Below, piece by piece: positions 15,745 through 25,200 of a stretch of 60,990 bases of DNA. Where the stretch lies: positions 1 through 60,990 of the forward strand of contig JAJHQS010000005.1 of NCBI GenBank assembly GCA_020833225.1, read 5' to 3'. The translations under genes were made by a program, and so were the position numbers. This stretch comes from Desulfurococcaceae archaeon. GTDB taxonomy: Archaea > Thermoproteota > Thermoprotei_A > Sulfolobales > Desulfurococcaceae. Position 1 is the first letter of the stretch. Each line of letters starts with the position of its first letter. The notes under the pieces are model-generated. The model saw only the letters and a list, made by a program, of their open reading frames with translations. It ran no database searches and was not told the DNA's origin.

Positions 15745-15999
15745 GTGAGTGAGACTACTGTAAACACTATAGTGGCATTTTTAGAGAGATTAGTAAGCGT
15801 ATTTAGTAGTGTGAGTGGAGTGGGTTTCTGGGTGTTTTTAGTTGGATTTACATTAATATTACTAGTAGTGGCGGCACTATTCATAAAACTTCTCATTACT
15901 CTAGTAAAGCTAATACCAAATATGACTGTAGGGCAATTTCTAAAACTTATAGTAGTTATGGGAATAGTACTCATAGTTGCCGGGTTCTTTATTCCATGA
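15745..15999 (+). CDS. Small membrane protein, unknown function
   Basis: About 84 residues from the likely GTG at 15745 (MSETTVNTIVAF...), with two hydrophobic helices (FWVFLVGFTLILLVVAALF and LIVVMGIVLIVAGFFI) separated by a short polar loop. A longer frame from 15697 is possible but the first 16 residues look non-conserved. No family is recognised. It is convergent with enolase and divergent from cdvA. Confidence 0.5.
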   Translation: MSETTVNTIVAFLERLVSVFSSVSGVGFWVFLVGFTLILLVVAALFIKLLITLVKLIPNMTVGQFLKLIVVMGIVLIVAGFFIP

Positions 16000-16013
16000 G
16001 GAACGAAGAGAGA

Positions 16014-17324
16014 TTAGGGCTTACGTGGGAAAACTCTAAAGCCAGGATATCTGGGTTTTTCGAGTTCATCGTGTATTTCAAGTAACCTATTATATTTACT
16101 AGTCCTTTCACCGCGTGCAGGAGCACCTGTTTTAATTAACCCAGTTTGGAGAGCTACCGCTAAGTCAGCTATAAATGTATCTTCAGTTTCACCACTTCTA
16201 TGACTTACAATAACCTTATAATTGTTCTCTACTGCGAGTTTTACAACATCTATTGTCTCTGTGAGTGTTCCGGCTTGGTTAACTTTTATTAATATGGCAT
16301 TTGCACTATGTTTCTCAATACCCAGACTTAATCTCTTGTAATTTGTGGTAAAGAGGTCATCACCGACTATTAAACACCTTGATCCCAGTTGACGCGTTAA
16401 CTCGGCGAAGCCTTCAAAGTCCTCTTCGTATAAAGGATCTTCAATACTAACTAGTGGGTATTCTTGAATCAGCTTCTCGTAGAAGGATATTAAGTCATCC
16501 CTGGTAAACTCGAAACTCTCAACAACATATATGTTCTTATCTCCTCTATATAACCTAGAAATAGCAGCATCTATTGCTAAAGCTACTTGTCCTCCAGGCT
16601 CATAGCCAGCCTTCTCTATAGCTTTTATAAGTAAATCTAGGGCTTCACGCGTTTTTTCAAGTGGCGGGGCATACCCCCCCTCATCACCAACATTAACAGC
16701 GCTGGGGCCATATTTATCTTTTAATATTAGCTTTAAGACATTATATATTTCAATAGAAGCTCTCAATGCGTCTGTAAAACTACTAAATCCTGCGGGCACG
16801 ATCATGAATTCCTGGAAGTCTAATTTGTTCCCAGCGTGAACACCGCCATTAATTATATTTAACATTGGAACAGGTAAGAGATCTGCTTGAACCCCTCCAA
16901 TATACATGTATAGTGGAATTCCTAGTGTTGATGCAGCTGCCTTCGCTACCGCGAGACTTGTTGCAACTATAGCGTTACCTCCAAGTCTACTTTTATTAGG
17001 TGTACCATCTAGCTCTATCATTTTCTCATCAATATAACGTTGTCTTAAGGCACTTACACCTATTATAGAGGGTCCAATAATCTTGTTAACGTTTTCAATA
17101 GCTTTTGTCACACCTTTACCTAGATACTCTCTCCCACCATTACGTAGCTCTACAGCTTCATGTTTACCCACAGACGCGCCACTAGGAGCATTTGCCACCC
17201 CCACACCATAACCCTCAGTTACAACTTTCACCTGTATTGTTGGATTACCTCTACTGTCAAGAATCATCCTAGCTTTTACATCTCTTATTATAAAGGGCTC
17301 TTCTACCATACTATAATTTAGCAT
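16014..17324 (-). CDS. eno: Enolase
   Basis: At 436 residues this is full-length enolase (2-phosphoglycerate to phosphoenolpyruvate). It shows the N-terminal ARMILDSRGNPT, the metal/substrate region NVGDEGGYAPP, VSIEDPLYEEDFEG, KVNQAGT with the catalytic lysine, and SHRSGETEDTFIADLAV. The true start may be the second Met (MVEEPF), five codons in. It sits alone on the minus strand, with 21 bases between its start and the divergent next gene. Confidence 0.97.
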   Translation of the reverse strand: MLNYSMVEEPFIIRDVKARMILDSRGNPTIQVKVVTEGYGVGVANAPSGASVGKHEAVELRNGGREYLGKGVTKAIENVNKIIGPSIIGVSALRQRYIDEKMIELDGTPNKSRLGGNAIVATSLAVAKAAASTLGIPLYMYIGGVQADLLPVPMLNIINGGVHAGNKLDFQEFMIVPAGFSSFTDALRASIEIYNVLKLILKDKYGPSAVNVGDEGGYAPPLEKTREALDLLIKAIEKAGYEPGGQVALAIDAAISRLYRGDKNIYVVESFEFTRDDLISFYEKLIQEYPLVSIEDPLYEEDFEGFAELTRQLGSRCLIVGDDLFTTNYKRLSLGIEKHSANAILIKVNQAGTLTETIDVVKLAVENNYKVIVSHRSGETEDTFIADLAVALQTGLIKTGAPARGERTSKYNRLLEIHDELEKPRYPGFRVFPRKP

Positions 17325-17345
17325 TTACAACACCGGGTACTAGCA

Positions 17346-17645
17346 GTGAGTAGTATATTACTAATAGTTAATATAGTATTGTCATATGTGATCTGGATAG
17401 TATCTACGAGAATACTTTATAGTAAAATCAAAAATCTCTTGATCTATGTTACATTGACATGTACTATATATTCTCTCTTACCGCTGTACTATGTCCTAGT
17501 ATACTATAAACTAGTAGTTTTACTACCAATTATATTAGTGTATATTTTAACTCTAATATCTCATGGTGGAACAAGTTTCCTAGAAACGGCTTTAATACCC
17601 TCTCCTATAATAATAGTCTCAGTATATTTGTTAATGGTGTACTAA
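17346..17645 (+). CDS. Small membrane protein, unknown function
   Basis: 99 residues with three or four hydrophobic helices (for example LLIVNIVLSYVIWIVS and VVLLPIILVYILTLI). No recognised motif. It starts an operon with the zinc-ribbon and signal-peptidase genes: its stop is two bases from the next start. Confidence 0.5.
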   Translation: MSSILLIVNIVLSYVIWIVSTRILYSKIKNLLIYVTLTCTIYSLLPLYYVLVYYKLVVLLPIILVYILTLISHGGTSFLETALIPSPIIIVSVYLLMVY

Positions 17646-17647
17646 GT

Positions 17648-17944
17648 TTGAAAAAAGAGAAAAAGACATTAGTGTGTTCTAAATGTGGTTCAAATAGCGT
17701 AGATGTTGTAAAAACATGGAACCTTATATCACCATTACCAGATAGAGAGGGAAGAATAACTGTTACTATAATGGGCGTATTAAAGTGTAAAAAGTGTGGA
17801 TACTCCTGGAAGAGTGTAGTTAGTAAACTTAAAGTTGGAACAGGTATAGAGGTCGAGGAGGGTAAGAAGAAGAAGGTTATTCCCGAAGAAGAGAGAAAAC
17901 CAAGAGAGATCATAATTGACCTCGACGAGATTAAAGAAGAATAG
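17648..17944 (+). CDS. Zinc-ribbon protein, possible RNA-polymerase-associated factor
   Basis: 98 residues with a Cys4 zinc ribbon (CSKCG at 10-14 and CKKCGYSW at about 48-55) and a charged C-terminal tail of Lys and Glu. The fold resembles the small ribbons of archaeal transcription factors, but the catalytic acidic pair of TFS is not seen, so a specific role is not assigned. The TTG start follows GGTGT. It lies between two membrane-related genes in a tight operon. Confidence 0.5.
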   Translation: MKKEKKTLVCSKCGSNSVDVVKTWNLISPLPDREGRITVTIMGVLKCKKCGYSWKSVVSKLKVGTGIEVEEGKKKKVIPEEERKPREIIIDLDEIKEE

Positions 17945-17956
17945 GCCGCTTCAAAT

Positions 17957-18394
17957 ATGCCAATTAGATTAACATCACTATTATTCATACTACTCATACT
18001 TGTGTTCTTTGCATTACTATTAGGGGTATTTTCACGCGAAGTACCAGCTGCTATTGTTAAAGGACGTAGTATGCTTCCACTACTAAGAGAAGGCGATATA
18101 GTGTTTATTATACGTTGTAAACCAGATGAGATCAAAGTTGGCGATATAATAGTCTATAAAAGCAAAATTGAGGGTAAACTAATTATTCACAGAGTAATCA
18201 ACATATTGTATAGTAATGGAGAATATTATTATATCACGAAAGGTGATAATAACGCGATCATGGACATAGGCGAGTTTGATCGAAGCCTCGGTATTAATCA
18301 GAAGAGAGTTGTAGGTAAAGTTCTCTCGCTCGGCAATTATGTATTCAAAATACCTTACATAGGTAATTTAGCGTTAATGTTGAGAAAGAGTTAA
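17957..18394 (+). CDS. Signal peptidase I (Sec11-type, S26B)
   Basis: The 145-residue protein has an N-terminal membrane helix (LLFILLILVFFALLLGVF), the nucleophile motif GRSMLP, KVGDIIVY, the general-base region LIIHRVI with histidine in place of the bacterial lysine, and TKGDNN. This is the archaeal/eukaryotic ER-type signal peptidase, which cleaves Sec signal peptides at the outer membrane face. A second hydrophobic stretch lies near the C-terminus. Confidence 0.88.
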   Translation: MPIRLTSLLFILLILVFFALLLGVFSREVPAAIVKGRSMLPLLREGDIVFIIRCKPDEIKVGDIIVYKSKIEGKLIIHRVINILYSNGEYYYITKGDNNAIMDIGEFDRSLGINQKRVVGKVLSLGNYVFKIPYIGNLALMLRKS

Positions 18395-18411
18395 TGAAAG
18401 TGCATCTATTC

Positions 18412-20529
18412 TTACGTTAATTTTCGGAGCTCAACATGCTCTATTACATCACGTATAAAAATACCTGTGCTCCTCATACTTAATAGTTTTTTAAGATACT
18501 CCTTATATGTTATGTTTTTACGTTTATACCATTCCCCATATGATTCTCGGAGCTTTTTAAGTGCTTCAGAGTGGTATTTACATAGAGAGTTTTCATGTAT
18601 TTCTCTACGACACGTTGGTATAGAGCACTTTGCATAGCTATTTATAATACCCAATCGCGACGCGAGGAGTATTCCAATATTATCTATTTGTTGATTAAAG
18701 CTTTCTAAAAGCTTCCTTATAACGTCTTTTGCTTCTTCAATTACCTGTATTCGGCTCTTACTACCAACTTTAACTTCACTTATTAATTGTTCAAATTTCC
18801 TAGTAAGATCTATGCTCGTGAGCTCTGGGAAAAACTGGGAGATAACTTCTACTACCCCTAATCCCAGATCAGTTATTTCAATACCATTCTTAGTGTTCTT
18901 CAAGTATTTTCTCTCAAATAACTTCTCTATGATGGGTGCTCTAGTAGACTCTGTTCCTATTTCAACATTTTCCATCCACTTTAAAACATCTATTTTCTTT
19001 AACTTAGCTGGAGGCCGTGTATAAGACTCTCTTACTATTACACTTACGACTTCAATACGTTCACCACGTGTTAATTTAGGTAATATCTTTGTCGAAGGCG
19101 TATGATAAGGATAATATATAAGCCATCCTTGAAATTCGACATTAATACCGCTACATATAAACTTATAGCTTGCAGATGGTGTTTCTAAGAGTGCTCTTGT
19201 ATAAGAAATTATAGCATTTGGCGCGAAAGCCGCTAGAAAACGTCTCACAACGAGATCATATATAGCCCATTGCTCTCTCGTTAGATTCTGTGGAATATTG
19301 CCGGTGGGATATATTGCTGGGTGTGCTGGATCTTCTTTTTCGCCTTCTACAGGCCTTAAAACACCGCGTGTTTCTTTTATTAATTGGGAAATTAATGTCT
19401 CATATTTATTTATACGTGAAAGCTTCTGTAGTATTTCTCTATAGTTTAATGTTGGAGGGAGTTTCTGACTATTTGTTCGCGGATAGCTTATAAGTGCTTC
19501 TAAATAGAGATCTTCCGCTATTTTTTGAGTTTTCATAGGGCTAAAACCAAAAATTCTGGCAGCTTCGTACTGGAGATCACTTAGATTGAATGGTGGTGGT
19601 GGAGTGAGTTTTCTTTTCTCAATTGTGTATTCGCGCACGAGGAGATATTTATCTCTTAGAACAGTGTTTTTAATAATATTAGCGTTATTTACACTGTCAA
19701 CAGGATTCTCTATAAATTCTGCGGTGAATACTCTATCAGTTTTTCTAAGCTTAACGGTTACTATGTATTGTGGTAGTGGGATAAATAATGCTCTCTCCAG
19801 CTCTTTCTCTGTAATGAACTTTAATGTTGGGGTTTGAACTCTCCCAGCACTTAGGGTAATTTTTCTCTTAGTAGCGTTAAAAACGGCTTTCATTAATGCT
19901 CTACTAACATTAATACCCCAAACCCAGTCTAGCTCGTGTCTACAAAGCCCTGATTCTATCATGTCGTAGTCTAGTGATGTCAAGTTTTCAAAAGAAGATT
20001 TCAGCTCACTATGTACTAGGCTTGAGAACTTAGCTCTAAAAGCACGTTTTTCATCTCCGTGAAATTTTATTATAAGATAGCCGATAACGCTTCCTTCAAT
20101 ATCGTAGTCACATGCATTTACATAATATAAACACTTGTGGGCAAGTTTATCAAGAAGTTCGAGATATAAGCGAGTATACTTCTTTTCCTCATCAATTACA
20201 TATGCAGGAACCCATTTATACTCAAAAACAGGGTATTCTTGTAGCTCAGTGTATAATGTGTAGAGATGACCTACTGCACTAGCAACATATATTACTTGTG
20301 ACGTAGATTTAATTTCATAGTATGATATATTACCATATTTCCTAGTGATAAAGTGTTGTGAAAGTGCTTCAACTATTTTCTTAGCTGCCTTAGGCTTCTC
20401 GGCTATTACTAATACAGGTCCTCTCAGCGTCCAAATGCTAGTTTTAACCTGCACATCAGCCCCTATATGTGAGTTACGTACCATTTCAATGTAAGCTTTA
20501 CTTGTAGTTTTATGGTTATATGAATACAT
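18412..20529 (-). CDS. topA: Type IA DNA topoisomerase (topoisomerase I/III)
   Basis: The 705-residue enzyme has a Toprim start VLVIAEKPKAAKKI, NACDYDIEGSVIG with acidic metal ligands, SAGRVQTPTL and the active-site tyrosine in ALISYPRTNS. It relaxes negative supercoils and decatenates through a 5'-phosphotyrosine intermediate. It has no helicase domain, so it is not reverse gyrase. A small C-terminal Cys/His cluster (CSIPTC...CKYH) may bind zinc. The N-terminus is uncertain: the first 30 residues are not typical, and translation may begin at a later Met or Val before the Toprim strand. Confidence 0.9.
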   Translation of the reverse strand: MYSYNHKTTSKAYIEMVRNSHIGADVQVKTSIWTLRGPVLVIAEKPKAAKKIVEALSQHFITRKYGNISYYEIKSTSQVIYVASAVGHLYTLYTELQEYPVFEYKWVPAYVIDEEKKYTRLYLELLDKLAHKCLYYVNACDYDIEGSVIGYLIIKFHGDEKRAFRAKFSSLVHSELKSSFENLTSLDYDMIESGLCRHELDWVWGINVSRALMKAVFNATKRKITLSAGRVQTPTLKFITEKELERALFIPLPQYIVTVKLRKTDRVFTAEFIENPVDSVNNANIIKNTVLRDKYLLVREYTIEKRKLTPPPPFNLSDLQYEAARIFGFSPMKTQKIAEDLYLEALISYPRTNSQKLPPTLNYREILQKLSRINKYETLISQLIKETRGVLRPVEGEKEDPAHPAIYPTGNIPQNLTREQWAIYDLVVRRFLAAFAPNAIISYTRALLETPSASYKFICSGINVEFQGWLIYYPYHTPSTKILPKLTRGERIEVVSVIVRESYTRPPAKLKKIDVLKWMENVEIGTESTRAPIIEKLFERKYLKNTKNGIEITDLGLGVVEVISQFFPELTSIDLTRKFEQLISEVKVGSKSRIQVIEEAKDVIRKLLESFNQQIDNIGILLASRLGIINSYAKCSIPTCRREIHENSLCKYHSEALKKLRESYGEWYKRKNITYKEYLKKLLSMRSTGIFIRDVIEHVELRKLT

Positions 20530-20569
20530 ATTTTCTCCTAACCGTAATATATGTACCGCGTATTACTCA

Positions 20570-21733
20570 TTAAAACACCGGTACTGGTATAGTGAGAAGT
20601 AGTAGTATTAGATATGCTAATATACAGAACTTACACTGTGATTTATCATATTGATCAGCCGCTCCTGGATGAGGATTTCTATTAACCACTAGCTGTAAAA
20701 ATGTAACTAGTAATCCAAGACCCAGATAGAAATACCCGGCTTCACCGAGTATGAGGAGTGAGAAGCCTGATACTAATAGTATGATTGATACTAGAAATCC
20801 TAATAGCCTGTGTTTACGTGCACTCATAATACTCCTTGCAATGTGTCCACCATCAAGCTGCCCTATTGGTAGTAGATTAAGAAATGTAACCATGTAAATA
20901 ACGTATGTTATGAATAGCAATGGATGAATAATGAGAACTCCGTGTACTGGGCGAAGCCTTATTAGTAACTCTAATGCAAGATTAGATATGCCGATCTGTG
21001 TTATTACACCTTTTTTAATAAGCTCCTCAGCGACCTCAAATGATATTACAGGTGAGAGAAATAGCCCTACAAGACCTACTAATGTTCCAGTTACGAAGCC
21101 CACGAGGGGGCCGCTGATACCTAATTTTGCTAGATCTCTCCTACTACATGGAGGAGTTTTAGTAAATATTACAGCGCCAAATGTACCTATAAATCCGAGT
21201 TGAATTGGCGGTGCAGGTATTAGGATGGGGCCTTCACTCTGAATACCTGTATGTTTATTCACGTAAAGATGCCCTAGCTCATGTGAGAGGAGAACTAGTA
21301 AGAATAGTATAGTGTAGAGTATTGAGGTAGTGTACTTATCTATGTATAGTATGTTGTACCCAATAATAGACTGCAGGTTTTCAAGGCTCTCACTTAGCCC
21401 TAAACCGGTGAGAAATACAGTTATAAATGTCATTATTGCTAAAAGCCACTTATACCGAGCTATCCTAGGAGTAGTTTTCTCATAGACTACTACTCTTATA
21501 ATTGGAGGTGTTGTTTTTAATTGAAATACCAATAATCCATGTTCTTTAAGCAATTTCTCATATATTTTTCTAAATACACTGTTTTCTAATGGTGTATTTA
21601 TAACGAGGTCTACAGCACTATAATATATCCTAGACTCTACGACTAATATCCCAGCTTTCGAGAACAGAGTTAAGATATCTCCTAATTTCTGGTGTAATAA
21701 GCTTGTCGACTGAGATAAGCTCGTATCTGCCAC
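20570..21733 (-). CDS. Site-2-protease-like membrane metalloprotease (M50)
   Basis: 387 residues with the zinc-site motif LLSHELGHL in one membrane helix and the third-ligand motif LPIGQLDGGH in a later helix, in a polytopic membrane protein of about six or seven helices. Archaeal S2P homologues cleave within membranes; substrates are unknown. The GTG start at 21733 lies inside rpoK, giving a 104-base overlap, because no other start codon follows in the N-terminal 60 codons that would spare the conserved region. The N-terminal 90 residues form a soluble domain. Confidence 0.85.
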   Translation of the reverse strand: MADTSLSQSTSLLHQKLGDILTLFSKAGILVVESRIYYSAVDLVINTPLENSVFRKIYEKLLKEHGLLVFQLKTTPPIIRVVVYEKTTPRIARYKWLLAIMTFITVFLTGLGLSESLENLQSIIGYNILYIDKYTTSILYTILFLLVLLSHELGHLYVNKHTGIQSEGPILIPAPPIQLGFIGTFGAVIFTKTPPCSRRDLAKLGISGPLVGFVTGTLVGLVGLFLSPVISFEVAEELIKKGVITQIGISNLALELLIRLRPVHGVLIIHPLLFITYVIYMVTFLNLLPIGQLDGGHIARSIMSARKHRLLGFLVSIILLVSGFSLLILGEAGYFYLGLGLLVTFLQLVVNRNPHPGAADQYDKSQCKFCILAYLILLLLTIPVPVF

Positions 21734-21962
21734 CCTCTACTGGTCTCAATATGGACATTGGTAATCGACTATTTAATAACTCAACTATAGCAATATATAT
21801 AGGATCCTTCACAGAGATATTATTTACATCTATTAGTGGTGGAGCCCCCATAGCTAATTGTAAAGCTCTTACCCCAATGACTCTCGCCAACTCAAAGCGT
21901 GTAAGTTTTGTCTTAATAGCACTCCTATATACAGCTCTAATATCCCACTCTTTCTCACTCAC
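21630..21962 (-). CDS. rpoK: DNA-directed RNA polymerase subunit K (Rpb6/omega)
   Basis: The RpoK signature is clear: TRFELARVIGVRALQLAMGAP, then DPIYIAIVELLNSRLPMSI and RPVEGGRYELISV. It clamps the largest polymerase subunit. The GTG at 21962 is chosen because AGGTG lies nine bases upstream and it gives a 110-residue protein. A C-terminal extension of about 20 residues (ITPEIRRYLNSVLESWD) goes beyond the usual end and lies within the overlap with the protease gene. Confidence 0.9.
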   Translation of the reverse strand: MSEKEWDIRAVYRSAIKTKLTRFELARVIGVRALQLAMGAPPLIDVNNISVKDPIYIAIVELLNSRLPMSILRPVEGGRYELISVDKLITPEIRRYLNSVLESWDISRRV

Positions 21963-22064
21963 AGTAAACACACCTAAAATTAGACACAGTTTAAAGGATG
22001 AGAAACAAAGAGATTTAAAAAACAATTATATTAGAAAACTATGTGTATTGTTAAATTCTTCTCC

Positions 22065-23726
22065 CTAGAACTCTGATGAAGGCTTAAAGCTCTCTTCCTC
22101 CTCTTTCTTTTCTTTTTCTTTCTCCTTCTCCTTCTTAGCGGGACTAGCAGCTATTACATCATCTATTTTCATAATTGCTAAGGCAGCTTCCACAGCTGTT
22201 TTTATCATAGCTTCTTTTACTAGTAGAGGCTCTATAACGTTCTCCTCAATCATGTTTTTAACTACTTCGCCGGTGATTACGTTAATACCGGCGTGTATGT
22301 GACCTTCACCATGGAGTTGTCTAAGCTTCATTAATACTTCAAGCGGATCTTTACCGGTAGAACTAGCAAGGATCATTGGTATCTCCTCAAGTGCGGCTGC
22401 AAACGCCTCTATAGCGAGCTGTTCTTTACCGCCAACTTTTGCAGCGTAATCTCTGAGTTTCATGGCGATTTCTAACTCGGTAGCACCACCACCAGAGCAT
22501 ATTTTTGGTGTTTTAAAGACATTTCTTAAAACATTTAGAGCATCTTTTAGACTCCTCTCAATTTCATCTAGTACCATGTCGCTTGCTCCACGTACGAGTA
22601 TAGTCACGGCCTTGGGGTTTTTACAGCCCTCAATAAATACCATTTTGTCATTACCAATTTTCCTCTCTTCAACTAGTGCCGCATATCCTAGATCTTCTGG
22701 CTTTAAGTCTCTCACGCTACTTACAATCTTACCACCTGTAGCTCTCTCGAGCTTCTCGAGATCACTCCTCTTAACTCTCCTCACAGCTAAAATACCCTTC
22801 TTAGCGAGGAAGTGTTGAGCAACCTCATCAATACCTTTTTGACATATTACAACATTAGCACCTACTTCGGCAATTTTATCTACCATTTCTTTCAATATTT
22901 TAGCCTCTTCGTCGAGGAAAGCCTTAATCATATCTGGACTTGTAATGTTGATCTTGGCTGTTATCTCGGGCTTTTCAACTTCGAGAGCAGCATCTAATAA
23001 GGCTATTTTTGCATTTTCAACTCTCCTAGGCATACCTGGGTGAACAACCTCTTTGTCGATTACAATACCATATATCAACTGTGTATCTAGTACATTACCA
23101 CCTTTCTTCTTCTCTATTTTAACATCATCAACTCTGAATTCCCTCGTTTCATCGGGCTTTTTCTCTGAAACTGTAAGAGCAGCATCTATCGCCATCTCTG
23201 AGAGTTTACTTGATACAATGTCTCCACCAACATATTTACTCGCAATAGCTGTTCTCACAATTTTTCTGAGGGTATCTCTATCTTCGATATTTACTGGTAC
23301 TGCTATCTCCCTGAGTATTCTAAGAGCTTCGCGAAGAGCCTTTGTATAGCCTTCAATAATGATACTTGGGTGTATATCTTGATCTAGGAGTTCTTCGGCC
23401 TTAGCTAATAATGTACCAGCTAATACTACAGCGCTTGTGGTACCATCACCCACTTCAGCATCTTGAGCTTTAGCAACTTCTACTAGTAGTTTAGCTGCTG
23501 GGTGTTGAACCTCCATTTCCTTAACAATAGTAGCTCCATCATTAGTTACAGTAATATCACCAAAACTATCAACAAGCATTTTATCAAGTCCACGTGGTCC
23601 AAGACTAGTCTTAAGTACTTCAGCTAAGGCCTTAGCAGCAGCTATATTTGCTCTTATTGCGTCTCTTCCAACTGTTCTCCTAGTACCCTCTTTGAGTATT
23701 AATACAGGTATTCCATAGAGAGCCAT
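22065..23726 (-). CDS. ths: Thermosome (group II chaperonin) subunit
   Basis: The 553-residue protein has chaperonin motifs [44 protein letters not shown] and DDVIAASP at the end of the folded core, followed by a Lys/Glu-rich tail. It forms the double-ring ATP-driven folding machine. Which thermosome subunit this is (alpha, beta or gamma) cannot be decided here. It has a dedicated promoter with two palindromes (23748-23801). Confidence 0.97.
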   Translation of the reverse strand: MALYGIPVLILKEGTRRTVGRDAIRANIAAAKALAEVLKTSLGPRGLDKMLVDSFGDITVTNDGATIVKEMEVQHPAAKLLVEVAKAQDAEVGDGTTSAVVLAGTLLAKAEELLDQDIHPSIIIEGYTKALREALRILREIAVPVNIEDRDTLRKIVRTAIASKYVGGDIVSSKLSEMAIDAALTVSEKKPDETREFRVDDVKIEKKKGGNVLDTQLIYGIVIDKEVVHPGMPRRVENAKIALLDAALEVEKPEITAKINITSPDMIKAFLDEEAKILKEMVDKIAEVGANVVICQKGIDEVAQHFLAKKGILAVRRVKRSDLEKLERATGGKIVSSVRDLKPEDLGYAALVEERKIGNDKMVFIEGCKNPKAVTILVRGASDMVLDEIERSLKDALNVLRNVFKTPKICSGGGATELEIAMKLRDYAAKVGGKEQLAIEAFAAALEEIPMILASSTGKDPLEVLMKLRQLHGEGHIHAGINVITGEVVKNMIEENVIEPLLVKEAMIKTAVEAALAIMKIDDVIAASPAKKEKEKEKEKKEEEESFKPSSEF

Positions 23727-23747
23727 ATTGCTACGCCCTCTTCGTAA

Positions 23748-23801
23748 GCCTTTAATGGATATTAAAAGGCTTCTATATAAATCTTATTTACATAATTATG
23801 T
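23748..23801 (-). promoter_or_regulatory. Thermosome promoter with TATA box and two palindromes
   Basis: Towards the thermosome gene: the perfect 12-base palindrome ACATAATTATGT (23790-23801), then the TATA box TTTATATA (23774-23781), then an inverted repeat GCCTTT-N11-AAAGGC (23748-23770) at about the expected transcription start. Palindromes on both sides of TATA suggest control by a heat-shock-type regulator. Confidence 0.6.
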
Positions 23802-23929
23802 AATTTTTTAATGAGGACAATAATGTTGAACACGGGCACTCCATCATAAAGAAATATAAATACCAATACTGCACTTTTAAGCTATTTAGAGCTGAGAATT
23901 AGAGAGAAGTATATTAGGATTGATGTACA

Positions 23930-24280
23930 ATGTACGAGTTAAAAAGTAAAGAAGAGTTTATCAGAGCCCTAAATGGTAACGAAGTAGTACTTGTAGGCTT
24001 CTATGAACCCGGCATTCGTGAAAACAACATCTTTAATGAATCTCTAAAGAACTTGGAGAGAGTTATTGATCAGAGAATACTAATCTGCAGAGTTAATATG
24101 AAAGATCACCCCGAAATAGAACACGACATCTACAAAACACCAACTATTAGAGTATACTATAGAGGAGAACTTGTATTTGAACAAATAGGATGTCTCAATA
24201 CTGTTGAGTTAAATGTTAAGGTTATTAGAAGAGGTATTAGAGAAGTGTTTAGAAAGCGTAATATTAATGTTAAAATATAA
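23930..24280 (+). CDS. Thioredoxin-fold protein without CXXC
   Basis: 116 residues with a thioredoxin-like order: VVLVGFYEPG strand, helix, ILICRVNMKDHPE, then TPTIRVYYRG with the cis-proline and LVFEQIG. The redox CXXC after the first strand is absent (EPGIREN), so it cannot act as a normal disulphide reductase. It may serve as a binding or scaffold domain. It is divergent from the thermosome gene, about 200 bases away. Confidence 0.6.
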   Translation: MYELKSKEEFIRALNGNEVVLVGFYEPGIRENNIFNESLKNLERVIDQRILICRVNMKDHPEIEHDIYKTPTIRVYYRGELVFEQIGCLNTVELNVKVIRRGIREVFRKRNINVKI

Positions 24281-24298
24281 TGTTAAATTAAGAGCGAA

Positions 24299-25174
24299 TT
24301 ATACTTGTAGTTCTCGAGAATTTATCTCCTCAGTAATCTTAGAAATTTCACTTGAGATCAGGTATATTGGGTATACTACGTTGTTCTCGAGTCTAGCTCG
24401 TGGAGATCTAGGATAATAAACACCCTTCTCACCTACTAAGACATATCCATACCTCAAAACCTCATTTAACTCAGCAACACTAGCTGTTTTAACGTATAGT
24501 TCAAATTTATCAGTAAAACTTAGAGCTCTCCGAATATATTCTTCTGTTACAACATGTCCACAAACACTACAAGAATTCTCAGGTGTAATGGCGTTAAATT
24601 TACATTTAGGGCACTCTACCATGCCTTTAGGTCCATGAGTATTCCATATGTGTCTTAACTGTTCAATTAAGTCTTCTCTCTTATACGTTAGAGCTAATCT
24701 ATAAAGCTTCCCAATTTCGGGTATCAGTGTTTTTGAGCCATGAGAGACTATATACTCTAATTGCTCAGGCGTAGGTTTATCTAGAGTTTCGAGTAACTTT
24801 GAGACAACATATTCGTAGAGAACGCGAATATTCCTTTTAGCTTTTTTCAAAATAGCGTCTATACTTGGTTTACTACTATATTCAGAAGCGATCATTTCAA
24901 CTATCTCTCTAACTATTTGCTTAGAGGTCTCTTCTGGAAGGCTTAGATCATCTGTGAGAGAGAGAAGGGCTAACATAGGTTCATAGGCTTCTTCAAATAA
25001 CTTATCAATATCATGTTTCTTGCTTCTACTAGTTTTTCTCTTGGTAGATGTTTTCTTAGTAGTCTTCTCGCGAGTTACTTGAACTTGAGGTGTTTGTAAA
25101 TGTTTTCTCTCCTCAACTTCAATCTCTTTAGCTTTTCTTCGCCTACTTGGAGTATTTTTTTGTTTTCTAGGAAT
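24299..25174 (-). CDS. Zinc-ribbon protein, probably starting at ATT; unknown function
   Basis: The conserved part (residues from the ATG at 24976) is helical and holds a zinc ribbon CPKCKFNAITPENSCSVCG. The same frame stays open 66 codons further upstream with no ATG, GTG or TTG. GGTGAT (25180-25185) lies six bases before an ATT at 25174, and translation from there adds a basic Lys/Thr/Arg-rich N-terminus (for example TTKKTSTKRKTSRSKK), which would fill an otherwise empty gap. The product would have 291 residues. If the start is ATG 24976 it has 225. No function is recognised; nucleic-acid binding is plausible from the basic tail. Confidence 0.5.
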   Translation of the reverse strand: MPRKQKNTPSRRRKAKEIEVEERKHLQTPQVQVTREKTTKKTSTKRKTSRSKKHDIDKLFEEAYEPMLALLSLTDDLSLPEETSKQIVREIVEMIASEYSSKPSIDAILKKAKRNIRVLYEYVVSKLLETLDKPTPEQLEYIVSHGSKTLIPEIGKLYRLALTYKREDLIEQLRHIWNTHGPKGMVECPKCKFNAITPENSCSVCGHVVTEEYIRRALSFTDKFELYVKTASVAELNEVLRYGYVLVGEKGVYYPRSPRARLENNVVYPIYLISSEISKITEEINSRELQV

Positions 25175-25200
25175 ACTATATCACCAATTATCTAGAAGCA

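Noticed and set aside
18412-20529. Reverse gyrase
   Set aside because: Only the topoisomerase IA part is present; there is no N-terminal helicase and the length is about 700 residues.
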